A stretch of DNA of 64,000 nucleotides from Periplaneta americana (Eukaryota; Arthropoda; Insecta; Blattodea; Blattidae), in assembly GCF_040183065.1 (NCBI RefSeq), contig NW_027185533.1:62001-126000 (forward strand), given 5' to 3'. Position numbers and translations under genes: made by a program. Positions 52,367 to 64,000 of the stretch are shown here, one piece after another. Numbering within the stretch: the first letter of the stretch is position 1; every line of letters starts with the position of its first letter. Below the pieces are notes generated by a model that saw only the letters and a program-made list of their open reading frames with translations, made no database searches and was not told the DNA's origin.

Positions 52367-52504
52367 CAATCTCCAATCTCATAAAAGCCCTAAATATCCA
52401 ACATTCTATTAACACTGCACTCACAAGCACTCACGGTCGAAGAGGGCATTGTAATGTAAGACCCTAAAACGACCGCTGGCTCTGCCAGCAATCAACTCTG
52501 ACAC
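52367..52504 (+). mobile_element. Element C stub, 138 bp, H2A start region
   Basis: It holds only the last 138 bp of element C, flanked by an 11 bp duplication cgggccctgca (52356-52366 and 52505-52515). The 3' junction is identical to that of unit 1. The 5' point and duplication length differ, so the two are separate insertions at the same nucleotide. A first-base difference and an extra C near the 5' junction are seen. Confidence 0.92.
52434..52489 (+). other. Element C 3' RNA fold, unit 4
   Basis: The shortest C copy still contains the whole fold, as expected if it lies next to the priming end. Confidence 0.8.
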
Positions 52505-52548
52505 CGGGCCCTGCATCATTTTGGGCGAGGCGTCGTTCTTGTAGTTAA

Positions 52549-52947
<399 letters not shown>

Positions 52948-52965
52948 GCCCCTTCTCCGTAAAAC

Positions 52966-52981
52966 GGCCCTTTTAAGGGCC
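52966..52981 (+). terminator. H2A 3' stem-loop, unit 4
   Basis: Identical to the unit 1 stem-loop. Confidence 0.95.
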
Positions 52982-54172
52982 CCACTAACCTCACAAAAGT
53001 CAGAAATAGCCAGTATTGTTAATCCTCTCTCACGGCTTCGTAATGTAATTTCATTACGCGTGTCAACTTTCTCTCTCTCTCTATACCGGTGGGCTGATTT
53101 AATATCATCATTCTGTAATTTTGTGCTCTGAACGATGTCGTTGTCCCAGGTTCGCACTGAAGTACTTGAAACCGTTGTACATTTACTAGGCTATTGTGTG
53201 ATAACACATTATACTGATGCATATAGAAAGGTTTCATTATTATTATATAATTTAACACAATACGAGTTAAATTAGATGATGATGCCAAGGTACATAGTTG
53301 GCTTCGAAATTTATGTAATATATTTCTATCATATTAGAGTAATGGAGATTATCGTGAAAATAATCACAAGTCCCCTTCTTTGGTGCCCATCGTGGTTTTA
53401 GACATATACGTTTGAATATACTAGTTTACTTTACTACATACTACGAATGAAACTAATTTTGAATAAGAAATCGATAACTGGTGAACAACTTACGGCGTTA
53501 TAATAGAGTTCCTAATGCGTTTGTTTGTTGGTGCACATATTGGCCGCACGCGCAGGAACCCCAATACTGAGATGATGACATGACCTTCTCGTAGGAATCG
53601 AAGGCTTTGACAATTTGCGTTCGAATTTCCCCTCTCTCTGTCGTTTCGTTCGAACCGAAATGACGCAAGCTATACGTGGAAGTTGTCTGACAGGACGAAG
53701 TCCTGTGTTCTGACATGCGATGTGTACCTCTTCTCCCCAGTGTTTACCACACTGGATTCCTATGACCTAAAAGTTGGCATTGCAAAAACGTGGTGATGTG
53801 ATGTTCAGTATGTGTCAATCCCCTCGGTTCCTTGTTACGGTCTGGTGAGCATTGCCTACCTGCGTTGTCATATTACCCACCAATTCTTCGGACAGTGATT
53901 ATTGACTTACAGAAGTTTACAGTAACAGGTAACATAATCCGAGGAGCAAGGCTTCACAGAGGAATCCGGTCTTTCCACTTGATATACCAAGCGTTGGGGT
54001 CAGACCCATTTGAAAAACGGAGAGGCATTTCTTACAACGTCTTTTGCTGATACTGAAGTGCCCCTACGAAATAAGTTCTGTTTTCCGCACTGGCCTGTTG
54101 AGCTAGTGGTCACACAGTAAAGGTGAATTAAATTAATCTCGACAACTACTGCCCTTTTTAGACGGATTTTAT
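52982..54172. other. H2A-H4 spacer, unit 4
   Basis: No gene; same as unit 1. Confidence 0.7.
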
Positions 54173-54188
54173 GGCCCTGAAAAGGGCC
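54173..54188 (-). terminator. H4 3' stem-loop, unit 4
   Basis: Identical to the unit 1 stem-loop. Confidence 0.95.
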
Positions 54189-54228
54189 GTTTTGCCGACG
54201 GATTCGGCAGCAGACGTGTGTAGGCAGT

Positions 54229-54579
<351 letters not shown>

Positions 54580-54601
54580 TCAAGCTCAAGCTCAAAGTTG
54601 T

Positions 54602-54651
54602 TTGCCCAAAGGGCAACCTGTTTTAGGGTCTTACATATGCCCTCTTCAGGT
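54602..54651 (-). other. Element A 3' RNA fold, unit 4
   Basis: The fold is complete in this stub. Confidence 0.8.
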
Positions 54652-54842
54652 TACGATGTTTTGTCTGTAGCGACAGTTGAGGCGTGGTCCCGGCTAGGCT
54701 TCGCTCGTTGGACTCTCTACGGGTCAGCGTCTTCTCCGCTCACACCAGGCTGCTGCGTTGGCCTTGGATGCTGTTATCTTGCAGATTTATGTGGCTGGAT
54801 GAAGCTGTTGTCTGTGTTGGTTGTGGTTTACTTTTGTCGCGC

Positions 54843-54858
54843 GGCCCTATGAAGGGCC
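54843..54858 (-). other. Histone-like hairpin at the 5' edge of the element A stub
   Basis: GGCCCTTCATAGGGCC is retained as almost the last copied sequence. Confidence 0.7.
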
Positions 54859-54864
54859 GCTGTC

Positions 54865-55441
<577 letters not shown>

Positions 55442-55470
55442 ATTAACAAAGGTACTCCTGCCCGCAAAAA

Positions 55471-55486
55471 GGCCCTTTTCAGGGCC
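55471..55486 (+). terminator. H3 3' stem-loop, unit 4
   Basis: Identical to the unit 1 stem-loop. Confidence 0.95.
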
Positions 55487-56733
55487 ACTAGTTATTTCTC
55501 GGAAGAGCCGGTTGTACCGTACTCCAGGTCTCGTTCCTACTACCCTCAGTTCAAGGTCACCTCAATAATATAAATGGTTTCTCCCTTTCCATTCCTCACC
55601 GTATCAGCATTTTCCCACAGCCTGTTTGACAAATATCGCAATGTATCCTATAGGTTAATAAACAATTTTTTAATAGAACGATGGATAACAAAGTTTCTTA
55701 GGAAAATTAAAAAAAAATTTCACAGTTCTATAATATTGCACATTATATATATTTACCAAATTAAGGGTTAACGCCGCCGGGACGAGTGATCCTCCGTCCG
55801 ACCGATCACAAGCGCCAAGGCTCAAAGTGGTCCAGAAAGCAAATCTAGCTGGACTAAAAATGTGACATATTTCCATGAAACTTCGCACTATAGTCACTAC
55901 TGTATAAGAGGAGAAACTACCCCTTTATAGACGATGCGTTTTGACAAAAATTAGTGACTTGTCTCATATATAATATATTGTTTTAATGAAACTTTACACA
56001 GTACTTACATGTAGCTCGTTTATACTATATTGGATACAAAATGTGATTATGATTGTATAAGAGTAGCTACTTGTCTCCTATCTAACATTTTTTACTTTCA
56101 CGAAACTATAACTGTGACTCATTATTTTCGATAGTACAGACGTGGTCTGCTTAGGAAAGGACAAGCGGAAGACTGTGACCTTTGTGACCTCGGGTGGGTA
56201 TTACGATAACATTTATAACCGTCACCCTGATAAGCATCCGAGCAGCTTATTTCACAAAAGGAGTTTGAATACAAACAATTCCTTCAATCTACTACGATTA
56301 TTACAATAACTGATTTCATTAATCTCCTCTCTTCTTTAGCAAAATATAAATTACCTTCAATTGGTCGATTCAGCAAACTTGTTCATAAAACTTATCGCTA
56401 TTGCGTCACGTTTCGCAATTTTTCTAAAGTAAAAACAAAAACACGAACAAACGCCTACTCCTTTAACCTCATCGCTCTCTTATCTCTAGAATCCCGGGGG
56501 GTAGAGAACCTGAATTCTCTGTGGTGTGAAACAAAGCAACCCGCAGGAGCAATGACACGTTCAATTGTCCTAATAATAGAAAAAAAATTACACGTCATTT
56601 AGTGTATTCAGAACATTTTTACAGGACCGTGTAGGATATTCACTCTCCTGTCGAATAGTTTCGGCGGCTGGTAGGCGATACGCATTAATTAAAATAATAC
56701 TTGCGTACCTTGTTCAGGACAGTGACTGTGCTA

Positions 56734-56788
<55 letters not shown>

Positions 56789-57090
56789 TCCTTTATTTGT
56801 AGCTTATTGATGACACCAGATGCCATAACGGAAATGCCGTGATGGTATGTTTGTTTAATATTCAAAATCAAGTGACAGACGCTATTTGACTTTGCGGTGG
56901 AGGGGATAGGGACCTGATCTCGGATGTTCCGAGAGATGCCGGCGCACAGTTGTCCAGAACGCAAAACTATGTAAGAAAATCAACTTCATCATAACCGAAG
57001 TTTAAGTAATATCTAGGCTTAAACAAAAGCTAGGCATTGTGCACAACAACATACAAAACATCAATATCAGTAAGAGGTGGGACAAAACAT

Positions 57091-57142
<52 letters not shown>

Positions 57143-57981
57143 TCACGCTCTTCAGTTGATTTTTGTTCGTGGGGTCAGTGGCTGTTTTATATTGTTAAAC
57201 CTTCCCTTATGGAGGTCATAGGACAAGATGTGTACTTTCATTTAATACGCGAAAAGCAATCTATAATACGTTAGCATTCATTTAATTGGCACGTTTACTG
57301 AGATTTGTGCAACTAGTTTTTTTTTTTTTTTTTTTTTTTTACGACATATTTAACAGGCTGTGCATTACAAGTAAACCTGAGTTAACTTTCAATTCTTCTA
57401 CCCACACATTAATCAAATATTAAACTCTATACGGCTTAAAATTTAGCTGCTACATCCTGCAAACTTAGATGTTATATTCATCTCTTGGTGGCGCTTTACG
57501 AATTCGACAGCAGCCACTTTTCAGAGTCTGGATGAAGGAGCTTAATTTCTCCAAGAAAAATTCAACACTTCTTGAACATATAATGAACAACTAAATTATG
57601 GAGTATATCCATGAATCTAGCATTTTGTTACCAACTGCGAAAAATATGGCAGGCTAGTCATCTTTTAGGAGCATAATTTCTATTAAAACATTAAAAATTA
57701 TCAGAAACACTAATTTTTCCCTAATTCCCTAATTACACGAGCATAATTCGTTTTTGCATAGATGCGTATAAAATTTCATGGAAATATGTTACATAGGGGA
57801 GAAATTATTAACTCTGTATAAATGTAGCCTCTAAACACAAGAAGTAGATTCCCATATAAAAACCATTATCTGAATTTATGCTACCTGTAACTATACTGTG
57901 TGAAATATAATGTAAATATTTCAGTTAAGATAGAAATTATTAATTTAGTCTATAAAGCACTTCCGATACAACTCTTCACAC

Positions 57982-58026
<45 letters not shown>

Positions 58027-58049
58027 TATAGTAATAGTAATAATAATAA

Positions 58050-58080
<31 letters not shown>

Positions 58081-58357
58081 AAGAATACACACTCGCCCGA
58101 ATACAGAAATGTGAAGGGTCAGCAGGACAGAGTATTTGAGAATCATATCATATCATATCATAATATATATTCCTTACATTCATGTTAACAACCCTTAAAT
58201 GTGCAAAACTTCATATCTCACACTAGTTTATTAAAAAAGGTCGGACTGTAAAGAAAACAACTATCGCAATTTTCATATTTTAAGATTCCCTGCAGTTTAT
58301 ACAATTTCATTTATACCACTTAGGATGTATTCATTAAGGATATGCTAATTTTTAATG

Positions 58358-58388
<31 letters not shown>

Positions 58389-59238
58389 TCTATTATACTA
58401 AACATAAACCCACAAGAGAAAACAATACTTGTATTAACTGTAAACATTTTTCTTCCTTTCTTTATTTTTAGCAGAATCCTCCATTTCACCCTTTATCTCA
58501 CTAGATGCGCTTCCCGCAGACATTCTTCATTATATGTTTCACACACCACTTCGTAACACTTGCAGCGGTTGACTTTTGTTTTCTTGTCTTTTTCTCTAGG
58601 GTATATTGTACATAGTGCTCGGTATCGGTGCTCGTTCACGTGATATTTTACCTTTGTTTTTCTTGCTAACTCCTGCCAATTTTTCTGATATTTCCCGTAG
58701 TTGATTGGTCAAGTACTGCGGATTGATTCCCGGTTATAACAAACACACCTACACTACATTCCAATGATTTCTGACTCGTTACTGCACATTTTAGAAACAC
58801 TGTACGGAAGCACACGCAGTCTCTCGTAAATCAACAGGTTACAACAGAGACTTACACTTGCAAACGCGTGGGGATTTCAGAAAATTTCTTACTATTTCAG
58901 TACCTTTAACTGTACAACAGATTTTGTTTTCTCGAAAAAGAAAGGTCAACGTTACTATTGACAAAAGACAGAAACGTACGATTACAATACCTTTATTTTA
59001 AACAATCTTAGAGGTGGTCTGGGAATTCCTAAACTCACCACGCGACTACTTAACCCTAGACAGGTAATCATCACTGTACTCATGTTAAAGGTAAGCATTC
59101 GTAATTTTTACTACTCACATTTTAATTAACTGAAATCAACTCAATATCACACATTTAACAACTTTTACACTTTTCGTAGCCATTAGTGTTCATTTAATTT
59201 TAAGTTTGTCATAAAGTCTTTACGTTCATGTTATTGTC
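55487..59238. other. AT-rich spacer, unit 4
   Basis: (TTTC)n from 56734, poly(T) of 46 at 57094-57139, AAT/AAG repeats at 57982-58085. No gene. Confidence 0.7.
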
Positions 59239-59689
59239 CTATTTACAATTAGTGCAAACAACAGCGCGATGTTCTCTGCAGAACCCCTTTTTGCAAAGTC
59301 CACAAAATGTTGTCATCATTCTCCTCTTCTTTGCAGGACATTTATAGCAAACAGTACGTTCACCATCTGGCTGCATTACCTGGCATTGTTGTTGCACAGC
59401 AATGTTCAGATGTTCTTCAATTGTTGCCCGCAGAGATCGGTGTAAAGTAGGACGTGCAAAGCGGTGCTGCATCCACGGTTTTGTCAGCTCTTCACACAAT
59501 TGGAAAATGAATTGTTTTCTTGATATTGTTTTCTGAGTTCTTCTAACTATAAATTATCCATGAATTTATACTTGCAATATTTAGCATGTTGTAAAATATT
59601 GCTAGTGGCCAGCGCCTCGTCTTTCTATTGCAGGAAAGATTGTGGCACATTTGACATAGTGTATCTACACCACCTTTAGTCCCATTGTA
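59239..59689 (-). pseudogene. piggyBac relic, unit 4
   Basis: Same as unit 1. Confidence 0.85.
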
Positions 59690-59726
<37 letters not shown>

Positions 59727-59728
<2 letters not shown>

Positions 59729-60139
59729 GGCTTTACATATAACGTGTTGCTTACTGTTGTCATTGCAGTCCACGTCGGTGGGGGTGGGGGGGTTTCTTTC
59801 TCCTCCTCCTTCCTCTAAAAAGAGCAGTTACCAGGGTCTAAGGAAGTGAATGCCCTTTTCTTTCTGGGCTCATCCCTACATTTGTCTTAGCTCCTTAGGG
59901 AAAACCACGGAAAACCCTCAGGCTTGCGAATAGACTGAATGAATGAGAGGAGAAACTTTAAAGGTACGTGAAAACACGTCCATGCAAGGGAGTTGGGACT
60001 GTGAAAAATTGAATATGTGAAATCCAAGACTGTATTTGCCAGGCGAGCAAAGATGAAGAAGAAGAAAGGCTTACGTATGACGTGTGGCTTACTGTTGTCA
60101 TTGCAGTCCGCGTCGGCCAGCGGTGGGAGGGGGGGGGGG
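59727..60139. repeat. Direct repeat pair, unit 4
   Basis: Copies at 59727-59792 and 60065-60139. Confidence 0.65.
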
Positions 60140-60538
60140 TCAATATACCTGCACATATCAGTTCAAATTATAAAAACCTCTTAATGCTACTGCGGTACTA
60201 TTCCATTGCCGAACACAATATGAAGAAATTAGCAGATCCCTGAACTGAACTCTTATTACTCTGAAATTACCGCGCAGTACAATTATAGCTATGACGCATT
60301 GCAAGCGTTAGTCACCATATCGATTTGCTAAGCAAATTTAATCCCTTTAGAGCATGTCCCCCCCCCCTCCTCCTCCATATCAGCCAACAACATACTGGAT
60401 GAAGAAGACTCCTGCAAAAGGGACGAATTAAGATTTAATTTTATTTTAATGATAGACTAACATTGCAAAGTTCCAAAATAATTTTTTGCATTCCTTCATT
60501 ACACTAGTCGTACAAAATTGCGGTCGTATCTCGTACTA

Positions 60539-61667
60539 TCTATACTAATAATAAATCTGTAGCCGAAATTTTTCTGGTAAGTTTCGATTTTCCAAAAGTA
60601 ATTGGTCCTAACATATATAATTAACCACCCTGAAACCGAAAATCGCATTTTTGAAATTTTTGTTTGTATGTCTGTCTGTATGTTTGTTACCTTTTCACGC
60701 GATAATGGCTGAACCGATTTATATGAAAACTGGAATATAAATTAAGTTTGTTGTAACTTAGATTTTAGGCTATATGGCATTCGAAATACATTATTTAAAA
60801 GGGGAGTTATAAGGGGGCCTGAATTAAATAAATCGAAATATCTCGCTTATTATTGATATTTGAGAAAAAATGTTACATAACAGATGTTCCTTTAAAAATG
60901 ATTTCCGTTAAGTTTTATTTTTTTACAACATTTTGATAGGACTGATATTTAATGAGATAAATGAGTTTTAAAATTAAAATAACGCTATCTAAGACGGTGC
61001 AATGAATTAAGAACAAATGACTTCGTCTATAAGGGGCCTTGGACAACAACAATCGAAACAGGGGCCTTGGACATCAACAAACAATCGAAAGCTATTAAAC
61101 ATAGCCTACAGGGAATGTTTCTGTGTTTGTATGAAGTAATATCACAAGCTCGTAAATTAACTGATTTGTATAATTAGTTATTATTTCACCATTGGAAACT
61201 GTAGTTTCTCTAGATGGACATAATGCTATAATGTTATTACAGTAACGTCTGAGTAAATCGAGGACAGGTAAGATTAAAATAGCTTCTTATGCACAGAAAA
61301 TTTGATAGGCTATTTTGTACATTCGTTTTCTGTATTTCTTAAAATAATATTTATGTACACGCATTTTAATCTCAGAGAATTAACGAACAACGAGAGTGTA
61401 TTGATTTAGTATGCAGTAATAGTACTTTAGCTTGGCAATCCATTATTTTAATAATTCATATTTTAACTATGCTCAATTGAATCGTGTTAAAATACATAAA
61501 ATATATATGCAATAAATGCAGTGCTAAAAAAAAATTGGGTAATATGCGAAGCAGATTATCTTGCGCTGTTGTAAAAGTTGTTCCCTGGATCAGACGTCCT
61601 ATTTTAATTATGTAATTACTTTATATTTATTTCTAACAGGTGGAGCGGAGCGAACGGGTACGGCTAG
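60539..61667 (+). mobile_element. Helitron, unit 4
   Basis: Same boundaries as in unit 1. Confidence 0.65.
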
Positions 61668-61833
61668 CTAACAATAAGTGAGAACTTACAATACAACAAC
61701 AACAACAACAACAGCTGATAATCTGAAAGGGAACATAGTAATTTGGGGTGAATTAAAATGCAGCTTCCATTCGTTTAAAATTTCTTTAAATTTTAACTAA
61801 ATATTAATGTAGATATTACCTCTAAAGGTAAAT

Positions 61834-63265
61834 GGGGGCATGTTTCACAACGCTAACAAATTACAAATTAACAATATACAATTAACAACGGAAATATTAC
61901 ATATGCTTGTTAACTGTGTTTCACAATGCAATCTTATTCACTTGTATGTTTTAACGAACTTTACAAAATCGGCGAAACAAACTTACAAATACGCATAATT
62001 GGTTGAACAAAATCGCCAACGACAGTTTACAAAAATCACTAAGGATCAGAGGTAAAGTAGCTGTAATTTTAGAACTATCGATGGACATGTTTATATTTTT
62101 TTATATATATTTTATTTAGATTTTGCTACATCGGCGACAACGGAGTTTCGCGGCATGCAATTGGTCGAGCATACCAATGCATTAATTAGCCTACGACTTA
62201 ACTGACGAAAGTTAGCGCGAAATTCATTCAAATAATTGATAAATAATGGATTTGACCCACGTAGTTATATGCAGTTGATAGAGCAGCTAACATGTCCATC
62301 CATTAAAATCAACTTCGCTCTCTGCTGGTCCATCAGTATATTTTATTGTTTCATCCATAACCTCGCCAACATTAGGGAACCCAGCAGGAGGAGCATAAAA
62401 ATCCTTTGCCCGAGTAAGCACATTCGGTGATCAATAACCCGCCTCGAGTTTTTTCAATCTTGTAACAACATCAACTACCATGTGTGAACTTTTGCACACT
62501 GTAATCTTATAAATTCCGTTCTTATCTGCTAACGCAGGGAACTGAGAGCTACTATGCAACCAATGCAGTTCTCGCTTTGAGGTTAGGGCACCACTTTTCC
62601 CTTTCAGATGTTGCATGTGATGTCCCATATCTTGTAGGAGAGATTACAGCGAAATGGGATTCGGAACGACTTCAGAATACTGCGTAAGTAATGCCGACAT
62701 TGCATTATTAAGTGATTGGTTTTCGGTGCAAAGTTTTTCTTCTTTAAGTGCGAGTATTTATTAAATACGTTCCTCGTATATAAGAACTAACGCGGTATTC
62801 TGAAGTATAGCGCGGGATTCATTCGAAACCTTTCATTAATATTCGTACAATGATACGAACGTGGCCGGAAAATTCTACGTTAGGCCTAAATGCAAAATCT
62901 TCGTCTGAGTCGCTAGAACTACTCAATAACATCACAACTGCTTCAGTGTAATTCTTAATGGTACCCTGTTACTATAAAATTGATTTTATACATATGTGTT
63001 TATTTTTTTCATTCACAATTAGAAGCTATTTCAACAGGGCTACTGTAGAAAATGTGCTAACTTCACTAGTAAAGTTTAGTTTACACGTTTGTAAAATTAC
63101 TCCTTCGTTGTGAAACAAACATATCACTTGTAAAGAGCGCAAAATTTCATTCGTAAAGATTTGATTTCCTTTGTACAGTCCACCTTTACAAACAAAGATT
63201 GTGAAACAGAAGTTTACAAACAGAGTTCACAATTTCCAAAGATTGTAAACTTTGTGAAACACCCC
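61834..63265. mobile_element. Harbinger relic, unit 4
   Basis: Transposase remnant at 62287-62628 on the minus strand. The spacer from here to the window end holds no further gene. Confidence 0.6.
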
Positions 63266-64000
63266 ACTGGTGAATCAGCACGCCGAGCTCGATCGAAATA
63301 CAACCAGTTACTATTATTTCCCTATCGTTTTTTGACATTTGATTCCGCGTCCTACCCCTTTCATTCGTTACTAACCAACAACGCCAATAGCAGAAGGTAA
63401 CGCAAAAACAGTCACCGGTTCCCCGATGCATGGCTTTCTCTCTCAATGTCAACTGAGAGTTAAAAATATTCATTATAATATGCACTTTCCACTCACTCCT
63501 CAGAATGTCTTCTTTATTTTTATTTATTTATTTATTTATTTATTTTTAAAGATATGTGAGCTACGTACTGTATGTCTGATGTTTTGCCATCGTACATTCA
63601 AATATTTATATTCACTGTACAGTACAGCGAACTGTTTATACTTACTGTACATGCTATAACTACTTCTCCCAACTCCGCTATTGCTATATTTCCTAAACTA
63701 AACGCTGATATTGAAATAACGCCTGGTCTGATAATGCAGTCTGTTTAAATTTCTACCGACCAAGTTCTGCCCTTCATCATGGGAAAACAACGAGCTTCTT
63801 TAAAGGATACAACTACTAGGACAGAGATATTTTCATTATGGAATTTGTACTACCCACTGAAATGTAGTAACTAATGGGATTTTAATTAGCCATATATGTA
63901 CAGTATATTACATTCTTTACCTAAAATGTCTCTAACTTCTAGGGAGAGCGCGAGGTACGTTCACAATCCCCTGAATACATATTCCCTTCTTCGAGAAAAC

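Overview
The window is a tandem array of the replication-dependent core histone cluster of an arthropod, most likely an insect. Insect character rests on the histone sequences, a Drosophila-like 5S rRNA and the transposon types; the order cannot be fixed from this sequence. Four head-to-tail units are present: 1-16797, 16798-32155, 32156-51143 and 51144-64000 (the last lacks about 0.5 kb). Without their insertions the units are each about 12.93 kb and almost identical. Each carries H2B(-), H2A(+), H4(-) and H3(+), arranged as two divergent pairs, each gene ending in a histone 3' stem-loop. No H1 is present. About 9 kb of AT-rich spacer follows, with fixed relics of a piggyBac, a Helitron and a PIF/Harbinger element, several microsatellites, and a 5S rRNA gene on the minus strand.

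The units differ mainly in non-LTR retrotransposon (LINE) insertions, and these are the notable part of the window. I find seven insertions from three related lineages. Element A carries only ORF1: full-length 2411 bp copies in units 1 and 2, truncated copies in units 3 and 4. Element B carries ORF1 plus ORF2, 4736 bp, in unit 3. Element C is an ORF2 end plus 3' UTR in unit 1 and a 138 bp stub in unit 4. All seven lie in one of three places: the predicted transcription start regions of H4, H2B and H2A. All are in the sense direction of the host gene, with the 5' end toward the TATA box. Within each site the insertion point is the same nucleotide in every unit. Across the three genes it lies 19-21 bp downstream of the TATA-like box and about 11-13 bp upstream of a predicted initiator A. 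For full-length element A this places the expected host transcription start on the first element base, so the histone core promoter could serve as the element's own promoter.

The three lineages share a 3' RNA fold supported by compensatory base changes, and none ends in poly(A). Element A ends its ORF inside a hairpin whose stem is identical to the histone mRNA 3' stem. Together this suggests a family of LINEs specialised on histone gene start sites, with A as a possible non-autonomous partner of the ORF2-bearing elements. I know of no named family with this target, but could not search.

Consequence for the host: none of the four units has all four promoters intact. Only unit 3 has an uninterrupted H4 start region, units 2 and 3 have an intact H2A start region, units 1, 2 and 4 an intact H2B start region, and H3 is intact in all four.
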